From the NCBI RefSeq assembly GCF_947253225.1, contig NZ_CAMXYR010000002.1, forward strand, positions 1 to 62,102: a DNA stretch of 62,102 bases, in the 5' to 3' direction. The stretch's first letter is position 1; every line of letters begins with the position of its first letter. The DNA comes from an uncultured Anaerococcus sp. (GTDB lineage: Bacteria > Bacillota > Clostridia > Tissierellales > Peptoniphilaceae). The notes beneath the pieces are model-generated. The model worked only from the letters and a program-made list of their open reading frames with translations. It searched no databases and was not told the DNA's origin. This document shows positions 41,458-50,760 of the stretch, piece after piece. The translations under genes were made by a program, and so were the position numbers.

Positions 41458-43077
41458 ATGTTTTGTTACCAATGCCAAGAAACAGCAAACAACCAAGGAT
41501 GTAAAGTAGTAGGAGTATGTGGCAAAAAAGAAGATACTGCCAATATGCAAGACCTATTAGTTTTTGTAACAAAGGGACTCGCTGAAGTTATTAATAATAG
41601 TGAAAATGTAGACCCTAAATATTATGATAGGGTATCAAACAACCTTTTCGTAACTATTACAAATGCAAACTTCGATACAGATGTAATCCTTGCTATTGTA
41701 AAAGAAACTATAGCTATGAAAGATGAGCTATTAGAAAATATTGATGATAAAGAAAGCCTATCCAAATTTGCCAAATATAGTTCAGATGACGATGAAGAAC
41801 TAAAGAGAAAAGCTATCGAAGTTGGAGTTTTAAATATAATAAATGAAGATGAAAGATCTCTAACAGAGCTAGTTATCTACGGCCTAAAGGGAATGGCAGC
41901 CTACAACCACCATGCAAATGTCCTAGGATATAGAGATAATGAAGTTGATACTTTTATTTGTAAGGCCCTAGAAGAAACTACAAAAGGTTACACAGATATA
42001 AACAAGCTAATAGACCTTGTTATGGAAACTGGTAGTCACGGAGTAAAGGCTATGGCCCTTCTTGATAAGGCAAATACAACTAGCTACGGAGACCCAGAAA
42101 TCACAGAAGTAGATTATTCTGCAGGAGATAAACCAGGAATCCTAATCTCAGGCCACGACCTTCACGATATGAAGGACCTATTAGAGCAAAGTAAGGACAG
42201 CGGGGTAGAAATCTACACCCACTCAGAAATGCTTCCAGCCAACTACTATCCAGAATTTAAGAAATACGACCACTTCCACGGCAACTACGGCAATAGTTGG
42301 TGGAGCCAAAACGAAGAGTTTGAAAAATTCAACGGTCCAATCCTTATGACAACCAATTGTATAGTTCCAATGAAGAAGACCAATACCTATAAGGATAGGA
42401 TGTTTACCACAGGCAATGCAGGCTATCCTGGAGTAAGTCATATAGAAGCAGATGAAAATGGAAACAAAGACTTTACAGAAATAATTGAAATGGCCAAAAA
42501 ATGTGAGGCTCCAACAAACTTAGAAGATACCAAGGTTGTAGGAGGCTTTGCTCACAACCAAGTCCTAGCCCTATCTGATAAGGTTATTTCAGAAATCAAG
42601 GAAGGAAATATTAAGAAATTTGTCGTAATGGCAGGTTGTGACGGAAGAAGTAAGGAAAGGTCTTATTACACAGACTTTGCCAAGGCACTTCCAAAAGATT
42701 ATGTAATCTTAACTGCAGGTTGTGCAAAATATAGGTATAACAAACTAGGTCTAGGAGATATAAATGGTATTCCAAGAGTATTGGATGCAGGTCAATGTAA
42801 TGACTCATTCTCTCTTGTTCAAATAGCTCTTGCCCTAAAAGATGCCTTTGGACTAGATGATATCAATGATCTACCAATAGAATATAACATAGCTTGGTAT
42901 GAACAAAAGGCTGTTATAGTTCTTCTAGCTCTTTTAAGCCTAGGAGTAAAAAACATCCACCTAGGACCAACCCTTCCTGCCTTCCTATCACCAACAGTAG
43001 TAGACTTTTTAGTAGAAAACTTTAATATTGCAGGAAATACCAGCGTAGAAGAAGATATGAAAATATTTACTAAATAA
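41458..43077 (+). CDS. hcp: Hybrid cluster protein (hydroxylamine reductase / NO detoxification)
   Basis: 539 residues. N-terminal CYQCQETANNQGCKVVGVCG binds the [4Fe-4S] cluster through Cys3, Cys6, Cys15 and Cys21. The hybrid Fe-S-O cluster region is further on: ISGHDLHDMKDLLEQ, ETGSHGVKAMALLDKANT, MTTNCIVP, TTGNAGYPGVSHI, and AGCDGRSKERSYYTDFA with LTAGCAKYRY. Hcp reduces hydroxylamine in vitro and acts as an NO reductase in vivo. The ATG at 41458 has AAGGAGAG upstream; the reading frame continues further upstream but through the promoter. No hcr reductase gene is adjacent, so electrons must come from another donor. Confidence 0.96.
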   Translation: MFCYQCQETANNQGCKVVGVCGKKEDTANMQDLLVFVTKGLAEVINNSENVDPKYYDRVSNNLFVTITNANFDTDVILAIVKETIAMKDELLENIDDKESLSKFAKYSSDDDEELKRKAIEVGVLNIINEDERSLTELVIYGLKGMAAYNHHANVLGYRDNEVDTFICKALEETTKGYTDINKLIDLVMETGSHGVKAMALLDKANTTSYGDPEITEVDYSAGDKPGILISGHDLHDMKDLLEQSKDSGVEIYTHSEMLPANYYPEFKKYDHFHGNYGNSWWSQNEEFEKFNGPILMTTNCIVPMKKTNTYKDRMFTTGNAGYPGVSHIEADENGNKDFTEIIEMAKKCEAPTNLEDTKVVGGFAHNQVLALSDKVISEIKEGNIKKFVVMAGCDGRSKERSYYTDFAKALPKDYVILTAGCAKYRYNKLGLGDINGIPRVLDAGQCNDSFSLVQIALALKDAFGLDDINDLPIEYNIAWYEQKAVIVLLALLSLGVKNIHLGPTLPAFLSPTVVDFLVENFNIAGNTSVEEDMKIFTK

Positions 43078-43144
43078 GAAATAGACAAGCATAAAATGCA
43101 CATCAATTCTTTATTAGCTAAACACGTTAAATCCTTGAAACTAC

Positions 43145-43173
43145 TTGTTTCTATATAAAAGTTTTAGTATAAT
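43145..43173 (+). promoter_or_regulatory. Promoter of the small lipoprotein gene
   Basis: TTGTTT (43145-43150), a 17-nt spacer and TATAAT (43168-43173). The lipoprotein thus seems to have its own start and need not depend on the hcp promoter. Confidence 0.65.
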
Positions 43174-43204
43174 TAGAAACGAATTTAGAAATAAAGGAGA
43201 TAGT

Positions 43205-43717
43205 ATGAAACTAAAGAAAATATTTGCATCTGCTATGACACTTGCACTAGCATTTGGATTAATGGCTTGTTCAAAAGCTGAGGAAAACAAAGATGGAGCC
43301 AAGGATACTGTAAAGGTAGAAGAAAAAACAGAGGCTAAGGCTGATGATAAAGATAAAGATGATAAGGCTACAGAAAACAAAAGTCCAATTTATGCTGTAA
43401 AATACAACTACCTACCAGAAAAATTCGATGAAAACTTTAGAGATGAGAAAAAAGACCTTCTAACAATCGAATTTGGAGAAAAGACAAACCCAGCTAAGAA
43501 AATCACCGTCCAACTTTCAGACAACCAAGAAAGATTTAAGGGACTTTTCAAAATGCCAGAAAATGCTGAAAATGTAAAAGTAGGCGATAAAGATGGCAAG
43601 TTCTGGGATGATGGTTCTTTCAAATACCTAGTTGTAGACAGAGATGGCTATTCAATCTTTGCAAGATCAACCCTAGATAAGGATGAAACTATCAAGGTTG
43701 TAGCCGAAGCTAAATAA
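43205..43717 (+). CDS. Small lipoprotein of unknown function
   Basis: 170 residues. Signal peptide with lipobox LMAC makes Cys22 the lipid anchor. A charged linker (about 25-60: EENKDGAKDTVKVEEKTEAK) leads to a compact domain of about 110 residues (IYAVKYNYLPEKFDENF, ITVQLSDNQERFKGLF, GKFWDDGSFKYLVVDRDGY). I do not recognise the domain. AAGGAGATAGT precedes the ATG at 43205. It stands between hcp and a Crp/Fnr gene but has its own promoter and terminator, so a shared role is only a possibility. Confidence 0.75.
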   Translation: MKLKKIFASAMTLALAFGLMACSKAEENKDGAKDTVKVEEKTEAKADDKDKDDKATENKSPIYAVKYNYLPEKFDENFRDEKKDLLTIEFGEKTNPAKKITVQLSDNQERFKGLFKMPENAENVKVGDKDGKFWDDGSFKYLVVDRDGYSIFARSTLDKDETIKVVAEAK

Positions 43718-43728
43718 TACAAGAAATC

Positions 43729-43755
43729 AAGACTTGCCTAGGGCAGGTCTTTTTT
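43729..43755 (+). terminator. Lipoprotein gene terminator
   Basis: AAGACTTGCC (43729-43738) pairs with GGCAGGTCTT around TAG(G) and is followed by a T run. Confidence 0.87.
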
Positions 43756-43829
43756 ACTAGAAATTTAAGATAAGTACGCCAAATCTTTTCCAAGCCTTGC
43801 TAGGATAGACAAGAGAAAAAGGAGGGATT

Positions 43830-44477
43830 ATGAATCTAAGAGAGATACCAATTTTTAAAAATTTAAGTGATGAAGAAATAAGAGAAATCGAAAAATCGAC
43901 AAATATAGAAGAAAAAATCTTCCCCAAAGCTAGCCACATTTTTAAAGAAGGAGACATCAAGGACGACTTCTACTATCTAATACAAGGTAGCGTCAAGGTC
44001 TACAAGGTTGACCCTGAGGGCAAGAGATACATCATAGCAAGCTTTACCAAACCTGCAATTTTTGGAGAAGTTTATGCCTACCTCAAAGAACCCTTCGACT
44101 TCTGGGCTGAAGCTGATAAGGAGAGCAAAATTCTTGTAATCTCAGACTTTAGGGGACTAATGGCAAAGATCCAATCAAGAACCCTACTATTAAACTTCAC
44201 CGACCTTTTAGCAAGAAAAAGCCTAACCCTATCCAAGAAAAACCAAATAAATTCCAAAACTAGCCTTAAACAAAAAATAGCTGCCTACCTTATTGAAAAT
44301 GAAAAGGAGGGCAAAGTCCACCTAGAAACTTCTAGGGAAGAATGGGCAGACTACCTAGCCACAACCCGTCCGTCTCTATCAAGAAGCCTTTCTCTTATGG
44401 CAAAAGATGGATTAATAAGTGTAGAGGATAGGCAGATAGAGATTAAAAACAAAAATGCTTTGGCAAACCTTATTTAA
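43830..44477 (+). CDS. Crp/Fnr family regulator (candidate HcpR)
   Basis: 215 residues. The cNMP-binding-like beta barrel (about 1-115) has IFKEGDIKDDFYYLIQGSVK and SFTKPAIFGEVYAYL; the C-terminal winged HTH is TSREEWADYLATTRPSLSRSL with LISVEDRQIEIKN. The N-terminus lacks the cysteine cluster of Fnr. The closeness to hcp and the palindrome before hcp make an HcpR-like role in nitrosative stress plausible. AAAAGGAGGG precedes the ATG. Whether it binds haem, NO or a nucleotide cannot be seen. Confidence 0.87.
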   Translation: MNLREIPIFKNLSDEEIREIEKSTNIEEKIFPKASHIFKEGDIKDDFYYLIQGSVKVYKVDPEGKRYIIASFTKPAIFGEVYAYLKEPFDFWAEADKESKILVISDFRGLMAKIQSRTLLLNFTDLLARKSLTLSKKNQINSKTSLKQKIAAYLIENEKEGKVHLETSREEWADYLATTRPSLSRSLSLMAKDGLISVEDRQIEIKNKNALANLI

Positions 44478-44587
44478 TATTTGCTAAGATTGCTACTTAG
44501 CTTGCTAAAAATGATTTTAATGTACACTATGTCATAAAGATTTAGTTTAACGCAATAGAAACAATATAGTTAAATTTATAGCTGTAA

Positions 44588-46886
44588 CATTTAAGAAAGT
44601 TAGAATACGAACTTGATTACACCAAGAAACAAGTTGGTGAGCCTGAATGAGTTGAAGATGGTAACGATAGAATAGTAACAATTACAACAACTCAAGATCC
44701 AAATACTGGTGAAATTACAATTAATAAGACAGCTACAACAGAAGCAAAACCAAAGAAAATCAAAAGTCCGGCAGGTACAGAAGATACTCACGAATACACT
44801 GAGAAAAAACCATTCACTTACGATGTACAATTTGCTCCAGATTTCTATAAAAACTATCCAGATGCAAAAGATAATTATAAGATAGTTATAGATGGCAAAG
44901 TTGGAGAAAAGGCAACTAAGTGGACTATTAAAAACTCTGAAATTTTTGGCAAAGGATAAGTAGTTAAGGATACTGATCCAACAAATGCTGTAATCAAAGT
45001 TGGTCAAAAATACTACACAGGCACAATCAAACACAGAAAACCATGAAGTAGCTTATGAAGTTGAGTATAAATATTCTGATGAATTTGAAGCTAGTCAAAC
45101 AAAAGTTGAACAAAAAGGCGAAAGAGGTTCATATGATGTAGAATATTAACAAAAAATTAAAAATGGCGAAAAAGATAGTGAATTAACATCTACAAAGAAA
45201 AATGAAAAACAAGCTAAGAAAGAAATTGTAGTAATCGGTACAAAACCTCTTACAAAAATTGTAGAAAAACCATTCAACACAGAATATGTATACGACGAAA
45301 ATCTTGAATCTGGAAAGACTGAAGAAGTAACACCGGGTAAAAATGGCAAGGTAGTTAATACTGAAGAAACAGTTGTAAAAGCTGCTAAGCAAAAAATCAT
45401 AATCGGAACAAAAGACTTTGAAGGTAACTTCACTTACAAAGATTATTACGAACTAGGATATGATACAGAAATAATCTATGATGAAAATCTAGAATTCGGT
45501 AAGACTGTAGTAGACCAAGAAGGTGAAAAAGGTCAAACAGAAAAGACAGTAAGCCAAAAAGTTGTCAATGGCACACTAGGCGAGAAAGAAATTTCTGAAC
45601 CAAAACTTATAAAAGAAGCTAAGAATAAGAAGATAAGAATTGGTATTAAGCCAATCACTAAAGAAGTGGAACTTAAGAATGAGGTTGTAGTTAAGGTTAA
45701 CCCTGACCTTAAAGAAGGCGAAACAAAAGTATTTGACCTAGGTAAGCCAGGTAAACTAACAATTACAACAAGCTTTGATAAGGAAAGTAATAGGGTCGTT
45801 ATTACAGAAAAAACAGAAAAACCAATCGATAAAGTGATTGAAGTAGGCAATCAATCTGATGGAACCCACAAGTATAAGGAAAAAACTCCATTTGATACAG
45901 AAATTATCTATGATGATACATTGGAACTTGGGAAATCTGAAGTTGTTAGGGAAGGTAAGACAGGCTTAACAGAAACTCTTGTAACTATAAAAGATTCTAT
46001 GCTTACAGAATCAACAGCTTCTGCAATTGAAAAACCAATGAACAAGATAATTAAGATTGGTACAAAGACACCAACACCTGCTGAAAGCGCAGTTGAAAAG
46101 AATGTTAAAACAGATGTTGAATATGTATTTGATGCCACCAAAGAAAAGGGCTATGTTAAAGAAATAGAATCTACTGATGGAAGAGTTAAAACTGTTGTAG
46201 AAAGCAAGGCTGTAGATGGTAAGGCAGTGAATGTTGAAAAAACAGTTGTAAGGCCAGGAAAAAAGAAGATTCTTGTTGGTACAAAAGACTTTACAGGCAA
46301 GTATGACTATAACAAGACTTGTCCAATTTCTCCAAAAGTAATAGTAAGAGAAAATCCTGAGATGGAAGCTGGAACATCAAAGGTTGTTCAAGGAGGAAAA
46401 GACGGTTCACAAAAAACCCACGTATCTTTGGCCATCAAGAATGGTAAGGCAGTGGAAGGCTCCATCAAGGAAACTCTAGGAGAAAAGAAAGATCCTTTAG
46501 ACCATATAATTGAGCTAGGAACAAAGAAAACTCCAAATACCTGCCCAATCCCAGAAAAACCATCTGAGCCAAATATAAAAGAAGCTCCGAAAGAGGAAAA
46601 TCAAAACCACGAGGATCCAAAACAAGACAAACCAAGTCAAGATAATAAAAAAAGTGAAGATACAAGCAAATCAGAAGATAAACACGAACTTAAAGAAAAA
46701 CATTTTACTGGTGAAGTTAAGGTCCGTGTTCCAAAAGAAAGTCCAAAAAGACTAGCCATGGGAACAAATGAACAAAGAAAAGATATGACTAATCCAAAAA
46801 CAGGTATAGCAGGCTTAGGAAATGTCCTAGTAGGTCTAGGAGTAGCTGTTGGAGGAATTTTCACAAGTAAAAAAGAAGATAAGTAA
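44588..46886 (+). pseudogene. G5-repeat cell-wall surface protein, 5'-decayed
   Basis: A long reading frame of a wall-anchored adhesin whose 5' part has decayed. From 44588 it reads through TGA (44648), TAA (44957), a frameshift near 45040 and TAA (45147); from 45150 the frame is clean for 579 codons. That part holds about six G5-like repeats of 70-75 residues, each ending in a I-x-V/I-GT motif (IVVIGTKPLT, IIIGTKDFEG, IRIGIKPITK, IIKIGTKTP, ILVGTKDFTG, IIELGTKKTP) after an EIIYDE-like block. The C-terminus is an intact sorting signal: NPKTG, hydrophobic helix, basic tail. No signal peptide or start is visible upstream. G5 domains bind cell-surface glycans and Zn in known adhesins. Confidence 0.8.
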
Positions 46887-46904
46887 TATTAATATTAATC
46901 ATAA

Positions 46905-46925
46905 AGACTCTTAGGAGTCTTTTTT
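46905..46925 (+). terminator. Terminator of the G5 protein gene
   Basis: AGACTC (46905-46910) and GAGTCT (46915-46920) pair around TTAG and are followed by TTTTT. The signal is still intact though the gene is decayed. Confidence 0.88.
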
Positions 46926-47078
46926 GATTTTAGAAAAAACACCTTCTTGCTCTAATATTATAAGAAGAAAATCTTGGGTAGATTATCTTTAAATCTATCG
47001 GAGTTTTATAAGAAAGCGGCCAGGGTTCGTTAGGGTAATTATATTTAATTTTATATTTATTTTAGATTTTTAGTTTTT

Positions 47079-47106
47079 TTGACAAAACTTTATACGAATT
47101 TAATAT
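47079..47106 (+). promoter_or_regulatory. Promoter of the coiled-coil surface protein
   Basis: TTGACA (47079-47084), a 16-nt spacer and TAATAT (47101-47106), about 70 bp before the start codon. The stretch 46926-47078 shows nothing else. Confidence 0.65.
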
Positions 47107-47178
47107 CCGTCCCTTTATAATTAGAAAATAAAAGCATATGAAACATAGCTAATACAATATAAAGGAGAGCTACATTAT

Positions 47179-49926
47179 ATGAAAAAGCAAAATATGGCAA
47201 AAGTAACTTTGATAATGGCACTTTCTACAAGCGTGTTTTTCTCGCAAACAGATGTGGTTAGGGCATCTGATGGCGTAAAACCTCTTGCTAGCAAGGAAGA
47301 GGTAAAGGCAAGTAAAGATAGAATCGAAGAAGAAATCAAGGCCAAAGAAAATGAACTTTCTGACCTAAAAAATAAAGAGCAAGGCCTAAAGAAAGAAGAA
47401 AAGGACAGGCAAGCTTCCCTAGATTCTCAAAAAAAAGATTTAAACAAAGCTAGCGAAGAAGCAGAGAAGAATATCAAGGAAATAGAGGCTAATAAGCCAG
47501 AAAATGATAAAAAGCTTGCAAGTATTAGCCAAGATATAGATAAGAAAACCACAGAAAAAGAAAGTCTAATTAAGCAAATAGCAGATAAGGAAAGAGAAAT
47601 AGCCAAGGCAAAAGAGGGAAACAACTCTGATGCTAACAAAAAGTTAGAAGAAGAAATAGCTAGTGATAAGAAAACTATTGAGCAAAAAAAAGAAGAGCTC
47701 AAGAACAAAGAAATAGAGAAAGAAAAAGAAGCTGAGGAATTAAAAAAACTAGAAGATAAACTAGTGATGGAGAACAGCTACCTAGAAAGTAGAAAAGAAG
47801 GGATACCAAGGGATAAAAAAAACCTAGCTAACAAGAAAAAAGAATTAGAAGATGTAGAAAAATCTCTAGCAAAAAAAGAGGAACTTGAAAAGGAAAAAAC
47901 TAAGCAAGAACAGAACCTTGTAGGAGCTGAAAAGCAATTTGATGTTGTAAACAAGCCTTATACAGAAGCCAAGAACAAAGTCGATCAATATAATAAAGAA
48001 ATCGAAGAAATAAAGAAAAGAAATCCTGACTACGACCCAAACAAACTTGTAGAAAGAGATAAAAAGCAAGACGATGCAGAAGCTCTCAACAAAAAAATGT
48101 TAGAGCTTGATAAAAAAGTTAAAGATATTGATGCTCAAATATCTGAAACTACAAATTTACAGAAAGGTGTAAATGGTAAGATAAGTTCGGAAGAGGAGAA
48201 AAAAGAAAATAAAAATAATGAATTAGAAGAGGCTAAAAGAGAAAAACAACGACTTGAAGATGCTAGAGATAGAGCTAAAGAAGCTCTTGAAAATAGTCAA
48301 AAAGCAAAAAATGAAAAAAATGCCTCTATACCAGTTTCTAAACAGCCTACTCCTGAAGAAATATTAAAAAGAATTGAAGCTGAGATAGAAGAAAATAATA
48401 AAAAAATACTTACTCTAGAGAAAGAAATATCTGACATTGATAATAACATAAAAAAGTACGGAAAAGAGTTTGAAGATTACGGAACAAAGGTAGAACAATT
48501 AGTAAAAGATAAACAAATTGCTACTAAGGAATTACGAGAGAAAGAAGCTCAAGTTAATAAGTTAGAGATGGAAATTGAGCAATTGATACAAGAGATAGAT
48601 AAATCAATTAGTCAGGAAGATAGAGATAAGCTTACTCAATTGCAAAAAGACCTCGGTAAAGAACAAATGAAGTTAGATAATGGTAAAGAGGTTTTTGAGC
48701 AGTTAAGAAAAGCTGTGAATATGATTAAAGAAAATATATCTAACCTATACACACAAATAAAAGGGATAAATGAAAAGGATTTAAAGGAAAAGAAAGACAA
48801 GCTAGAAAAAGAAATAAGACTACTAGAACAAGGGATTCCTAATTCTGAGAAAGATATATTAACCTTAGAGCAACAAAATAAGGAATTGGCAGAAAAAGTT
48901 AAGGCGCAAGCAGATAAACTCGGTCAAATCAATGGACAAATTAACAAGATTAACGAAGAAATTGCTGCCTTAAAGGCAAAGATACAAGCCAATGAACAAA
49001 AATTAAAGGCGGCCAACCCAAATGACAGAGTTCAACAACTAATGGAAGAAAAGGCCAGCCTAGAAACACAACTAGCTGATCTAACAAAGACTATAGAAGG
49101 CTTGAAAGAAGAGAAGGTCAAAGTTCAAAAGGAAACTGACAATTATCAAGAAAAACTTGACCTAGCTAAGAAAAAACTAGAAGAAGCTAAGTTAAATGAC
49201 GCTAAAAGGAAAGCTGCCTATCAAGAGCTTTCAGATAAACAAGAAAAGCTAAAGGACGACCTAGAAAAATTAGCTAAGAGAATAGAGGATAAAGAAAAAG
49301 AAATAGAAGCACTAAAACAATCTCTAAAAGCCTTAGATAAGCAAGCTGACAATACAACCCCAAAACCAGAAAACAAGAAACCAGACGATTCAGGCAAAAC
49401 ACCAGATAAAAAGCCAGACCAAAGTCAAGAACAAAAACCAGAAGATAAAGGAAAGGATAAGCAAACTCCACAAACAAAACCAGAAAACAAGAAACCAAAT
49501 GACTCAGGAAAAGCACCAGAGAAAAGGCCAGACCAAAGTCAGGAACAAAAACCAGAAGATAAAGGAAAGGATAAGCAAACTCCACAAACAAAACCAGAAA
49601 ACAAGAAACCAAATGACTCAGGAAAAGCACCAGATAAAAAGCCAGACCAAAGTCAGGAACAAAAACCAGACGATAAAGGAAATGGTAAACAAACTCCACA
49701 AACAAAACCAGAAAACAAGAAACCTAATGATACTGGCAAAACACCAGATAAAAAACCAAATAATCTAGGAAATAAAGCACAAGCAAAGCAAAAAGAATCA
49801 ACTTCAAAGACCAAGGTCAAAGTTCCAACAAATCCTAAAACAGGAATAGCTGGTCAAGGTTCGATTTTATTAGGTTTATTTGGATCTTTGGCTGGCATAT
49901 TTGCAACAAGGAAAAAAACCAAGTAG
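47179..49926 (+). CDS. Wall-anchored coiled-coil surface protein
   Basis: 915 residues. A signal peptide (KVTLIMALSTSVFFSQT, cut likely after VRA) is followed by about 680 residues of almost pure coiled coil rich in Glu, Lys, Leu. Residues about 730-870 are three 38-residue repeats plus a partial fourth (Pro/Lys/Gln-rich, wall-spanning). The end is a sorting signal: NPKTG at residue 885, hydrophobic helix, RKKTK tail. The general design is that of M-protein-like fibrillar adhesins or matrix binders; no binding domain is recognised. AAGGAGAG precedes the ATG. It shares the NPKTGIAG motif with the preceding G5 gene, so the same sortase likely handles both. Confidence 0.88.
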   Translation: MKKQNMAKVTLIMALSTSVFFSQTDVVRASDGVKPLASKEEVKASKDRIEEEIKAKENELSDLKNKEQGLKKEEKDRQASLDSQKKDLNKASEEAEKNIKEIEANKPENDKKLASISQDIDKKTTEKESLIKQIADKEREIAKAKEGNNSDANKKLEEEIASDKKTIEQKKEELKNKEIEKEKEAEELKKLEDKLVMENSYLESRKEGIPRDKKNLANKKKELEDVEKSLAKKEELEKEKTKQEQNLVGAEKQFDVVNKPYTEAKNKVDQYNKEIEEIKKRNPDYDPNKLVERDKKQDDAEALNKKMLELDKKVKDIDAQISETTNLQKGVNGKISSEEEKKENKNNELEEAKREKQRLEDARDRAKEALENSQKAKNEKNASIPVSKQPTPEEILKRIEAEIEENNKKILTLEKEISDIDNNIKKYGKEFEDYGTKVEQLVKDKQIATKELREKEAQVNKLEMEIEQLIQEIDKSISQEDRDKLTQLQKDLGKEQMKLDNGKEVFEQLRKAVNMIKENISNLYTQIKGINEKDLKEKKDKLEKEIRLLEQGIPNSEKDILTLEQQNKELAEKVKAQADKLGQINGQINKINEEIAALKAKIQANEQKLKAANPNDRVQQLMEEKASLETQLADLTKTIEGLKEEKVKVQKETDNYQEKLDLAKKKLEEAKLNDAKRKAAYQELSDKQEKLKDDLEKLAKRIEDKEKEIEALKQSLKALDKQADNTTPKPENKKPDDSGKTPDKKPDQSQEQKPEDKGKDKQTPQTKPENKKPNDSGKAPEKRPDQSQEQKPEDKGKDKQTPQTKPENKKPNDSGKAPDKKPDQSQEQKPDDKGNGKQTPQTKPENKKPNDTGKTPDKKPNNLGNKAQAKQKESTSKTKVKVPTNPKTGIAGQGSILLGLFGSLAGIFATRKKTK
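49366..49785 (+). repeat. 114-bp tandem repeats in the surface protein gene
   Basis: Units start at 49366, 49480, 49594 and 49708, each exactly 114 bp (38 codons), the fourth partial. Units two and three are nearly identical at the DNA level, with only a few changes, so recombination could alter the copy number. They encode PENKKP...DQSQEQKP...KQTPQTK, a Pro/Lys/Gln-rich wall-spanning spacer. Confidence 0.92.
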
Positions 49927-49961
49927 AACTAAATAGAATATAATGATAAACTCTCTAAAGA

Positions 49962-49990
49962 AAGACTCAGGTATAAGACCTGGGTCTTTT
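49962..49990 (+). terminator. Surface protein terminator
   Basis: AAGACTCAGGT pairs with ACCTGGGTCTT with one wobble around ATAAG, then TT. Confidence 0.85.
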
Positions 49991-50370
49991 CTTGCTCACT
50001 AGACAAAAAACCATAAGCGGAGTGGAAATATATAAGAAGTTAGGAAAAAATTATAATAATATAAAAAATTTAGATAGAAATTTTGCAAATTTACTAAAAC
50101 CTAGTATACTAAAAACCAGCTAGTAATAGCTAAAGTACTATAAGCAGAAAAGAAAGTCGTTTTCATAAAAAAGATTGAAAATTAGTGAAAAAGACTTGAT
50201 TTTTTGGTGCTTATGATGTATTATATATAAGTGCTGTGAAGTGAGATGTTGCTTGTGCCTCAGGCCAAAAGCACAAGGAAACTTTCACCTAGCAAGCTTA
50301 GGAACAATCCTAAGTGATTTCCAAATTATTATCAAACGCCCGGATGGGCGTAAAGAAAGAGAGAGGGAAA
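49991..50370 (+). promoter_or_regulatory. S10 operon promoters and structured leader
   Basis: 380 bp without a gene. Two promoters: TTGCAA (50083-50088), 16 nt, TATACT (50105-50110), and TTGATT (50196-50201), 17 nt, TATTAT (50219-50224). The transcribed leader has three hairpins: CTTGTGC with GCACAAG (50252-50277), CTTAGGA with TCCTAAG (50297-50314) and ACGCCC with GGGCGT (50336-50351), the last close to the rpsJ ribosome site. A leader binding a ribosomal protein for feedback control is plausible, since S10 operons are so regulated in other bacteria. 49996-50080 shows nothing. Confidence 0.6.
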
Positions 50371-50679
50371 ATGGCTAATCAAAAGATAAGAATTAGACTA
50401 AGAGCGTACGATCACGAAGTAATCGATAGCTCAGCAGAAAAAATCGTAGAAGCGGTTAAAAGATCCGGAGCTGAAGTAAGTGGACCAATTCCATTACCAA
50501 CAGAGATAGAAAAAATCACTATCTTAAGAGCGGTTCACAAATACAAAGACTCAAGAGAACAGTTTGAACAAAGAACACACAAGAGATTAATCGACATCAT
50601 TGGCCCAAATGCCAAGACTTTAGATGCACTCAAGAAATTAAACTTGCCTGCTGGTGTCGATATCGAAATTAAACTATAA
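50371..50679 (+). CDS. rpsJ: 30S ribosomal protein S10
   Basis: 102-residue small-subunit protein, also a transcription antitermination partner (NusE). The ends are typical: NQKIRIRLRAYDHEVIDSSA and the loop TKRLIDIIGPN (here THKRLIDIIGPN) with LPAGVDIEIKL. The ATG at 50371 follows GAGAGGG; an in-frame ATG at 50314 would put a non-conserved leader peptide on it. First gene of the S10-spc cluster. Confidence 0.98.
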   Translation: MANQKIRIRLRAYDHEVIDSSAEKIVEAVKRSGAEVSGPIPLPTEIEKITILRAVHKYKDSREQFEQRTHKRLIDIIGPNAKTLDALKKLNLPAGVDIEIKL

Positions 50680-50760
50680 CTGTAATTAGGATGATTGAAG
50701 ATAATCTAGTTATTAAGTAATAACAGATCATCAATCCGCTGTAATTAAGGAGGTACTCAA

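Noticed and set aside
45666..46886. GTG at 45666 as the start of a complete surface protein
   Set aside because: The same frame is open and homologous far upstream to 45150, there is no ribosome site or signal peptide, so it is an internal codon of a decayed gene.
47020..47040. GGTTCG-like segment that might be the T arm of a tRNA
   Set aside because: No acceptor stem, anticodon arm or D arm can be built around it.
49274..49705. Long minus-strand open frames within the coiled-coil gene
   Set aside because: They are by-products of the Lys/Glu-rich codons and the repeats on the plus strand; no start signals or protein-like composition.
49366..49785. Regularly spaced repeats resembling a CRISPR array
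   Set aside because: The repeats are contiguous, in frame and encode a Pro/Lys-rich spacer; there are no unique spacers and no cas genes.
50314..50370. Upstream in-frame ATG giving S10 a 19-residue extension
   Set aside because: The extension lies in the hairpin leader, is not seen in S10 proteins, and the ATG at 50371 has a proper GAGAGGG site.
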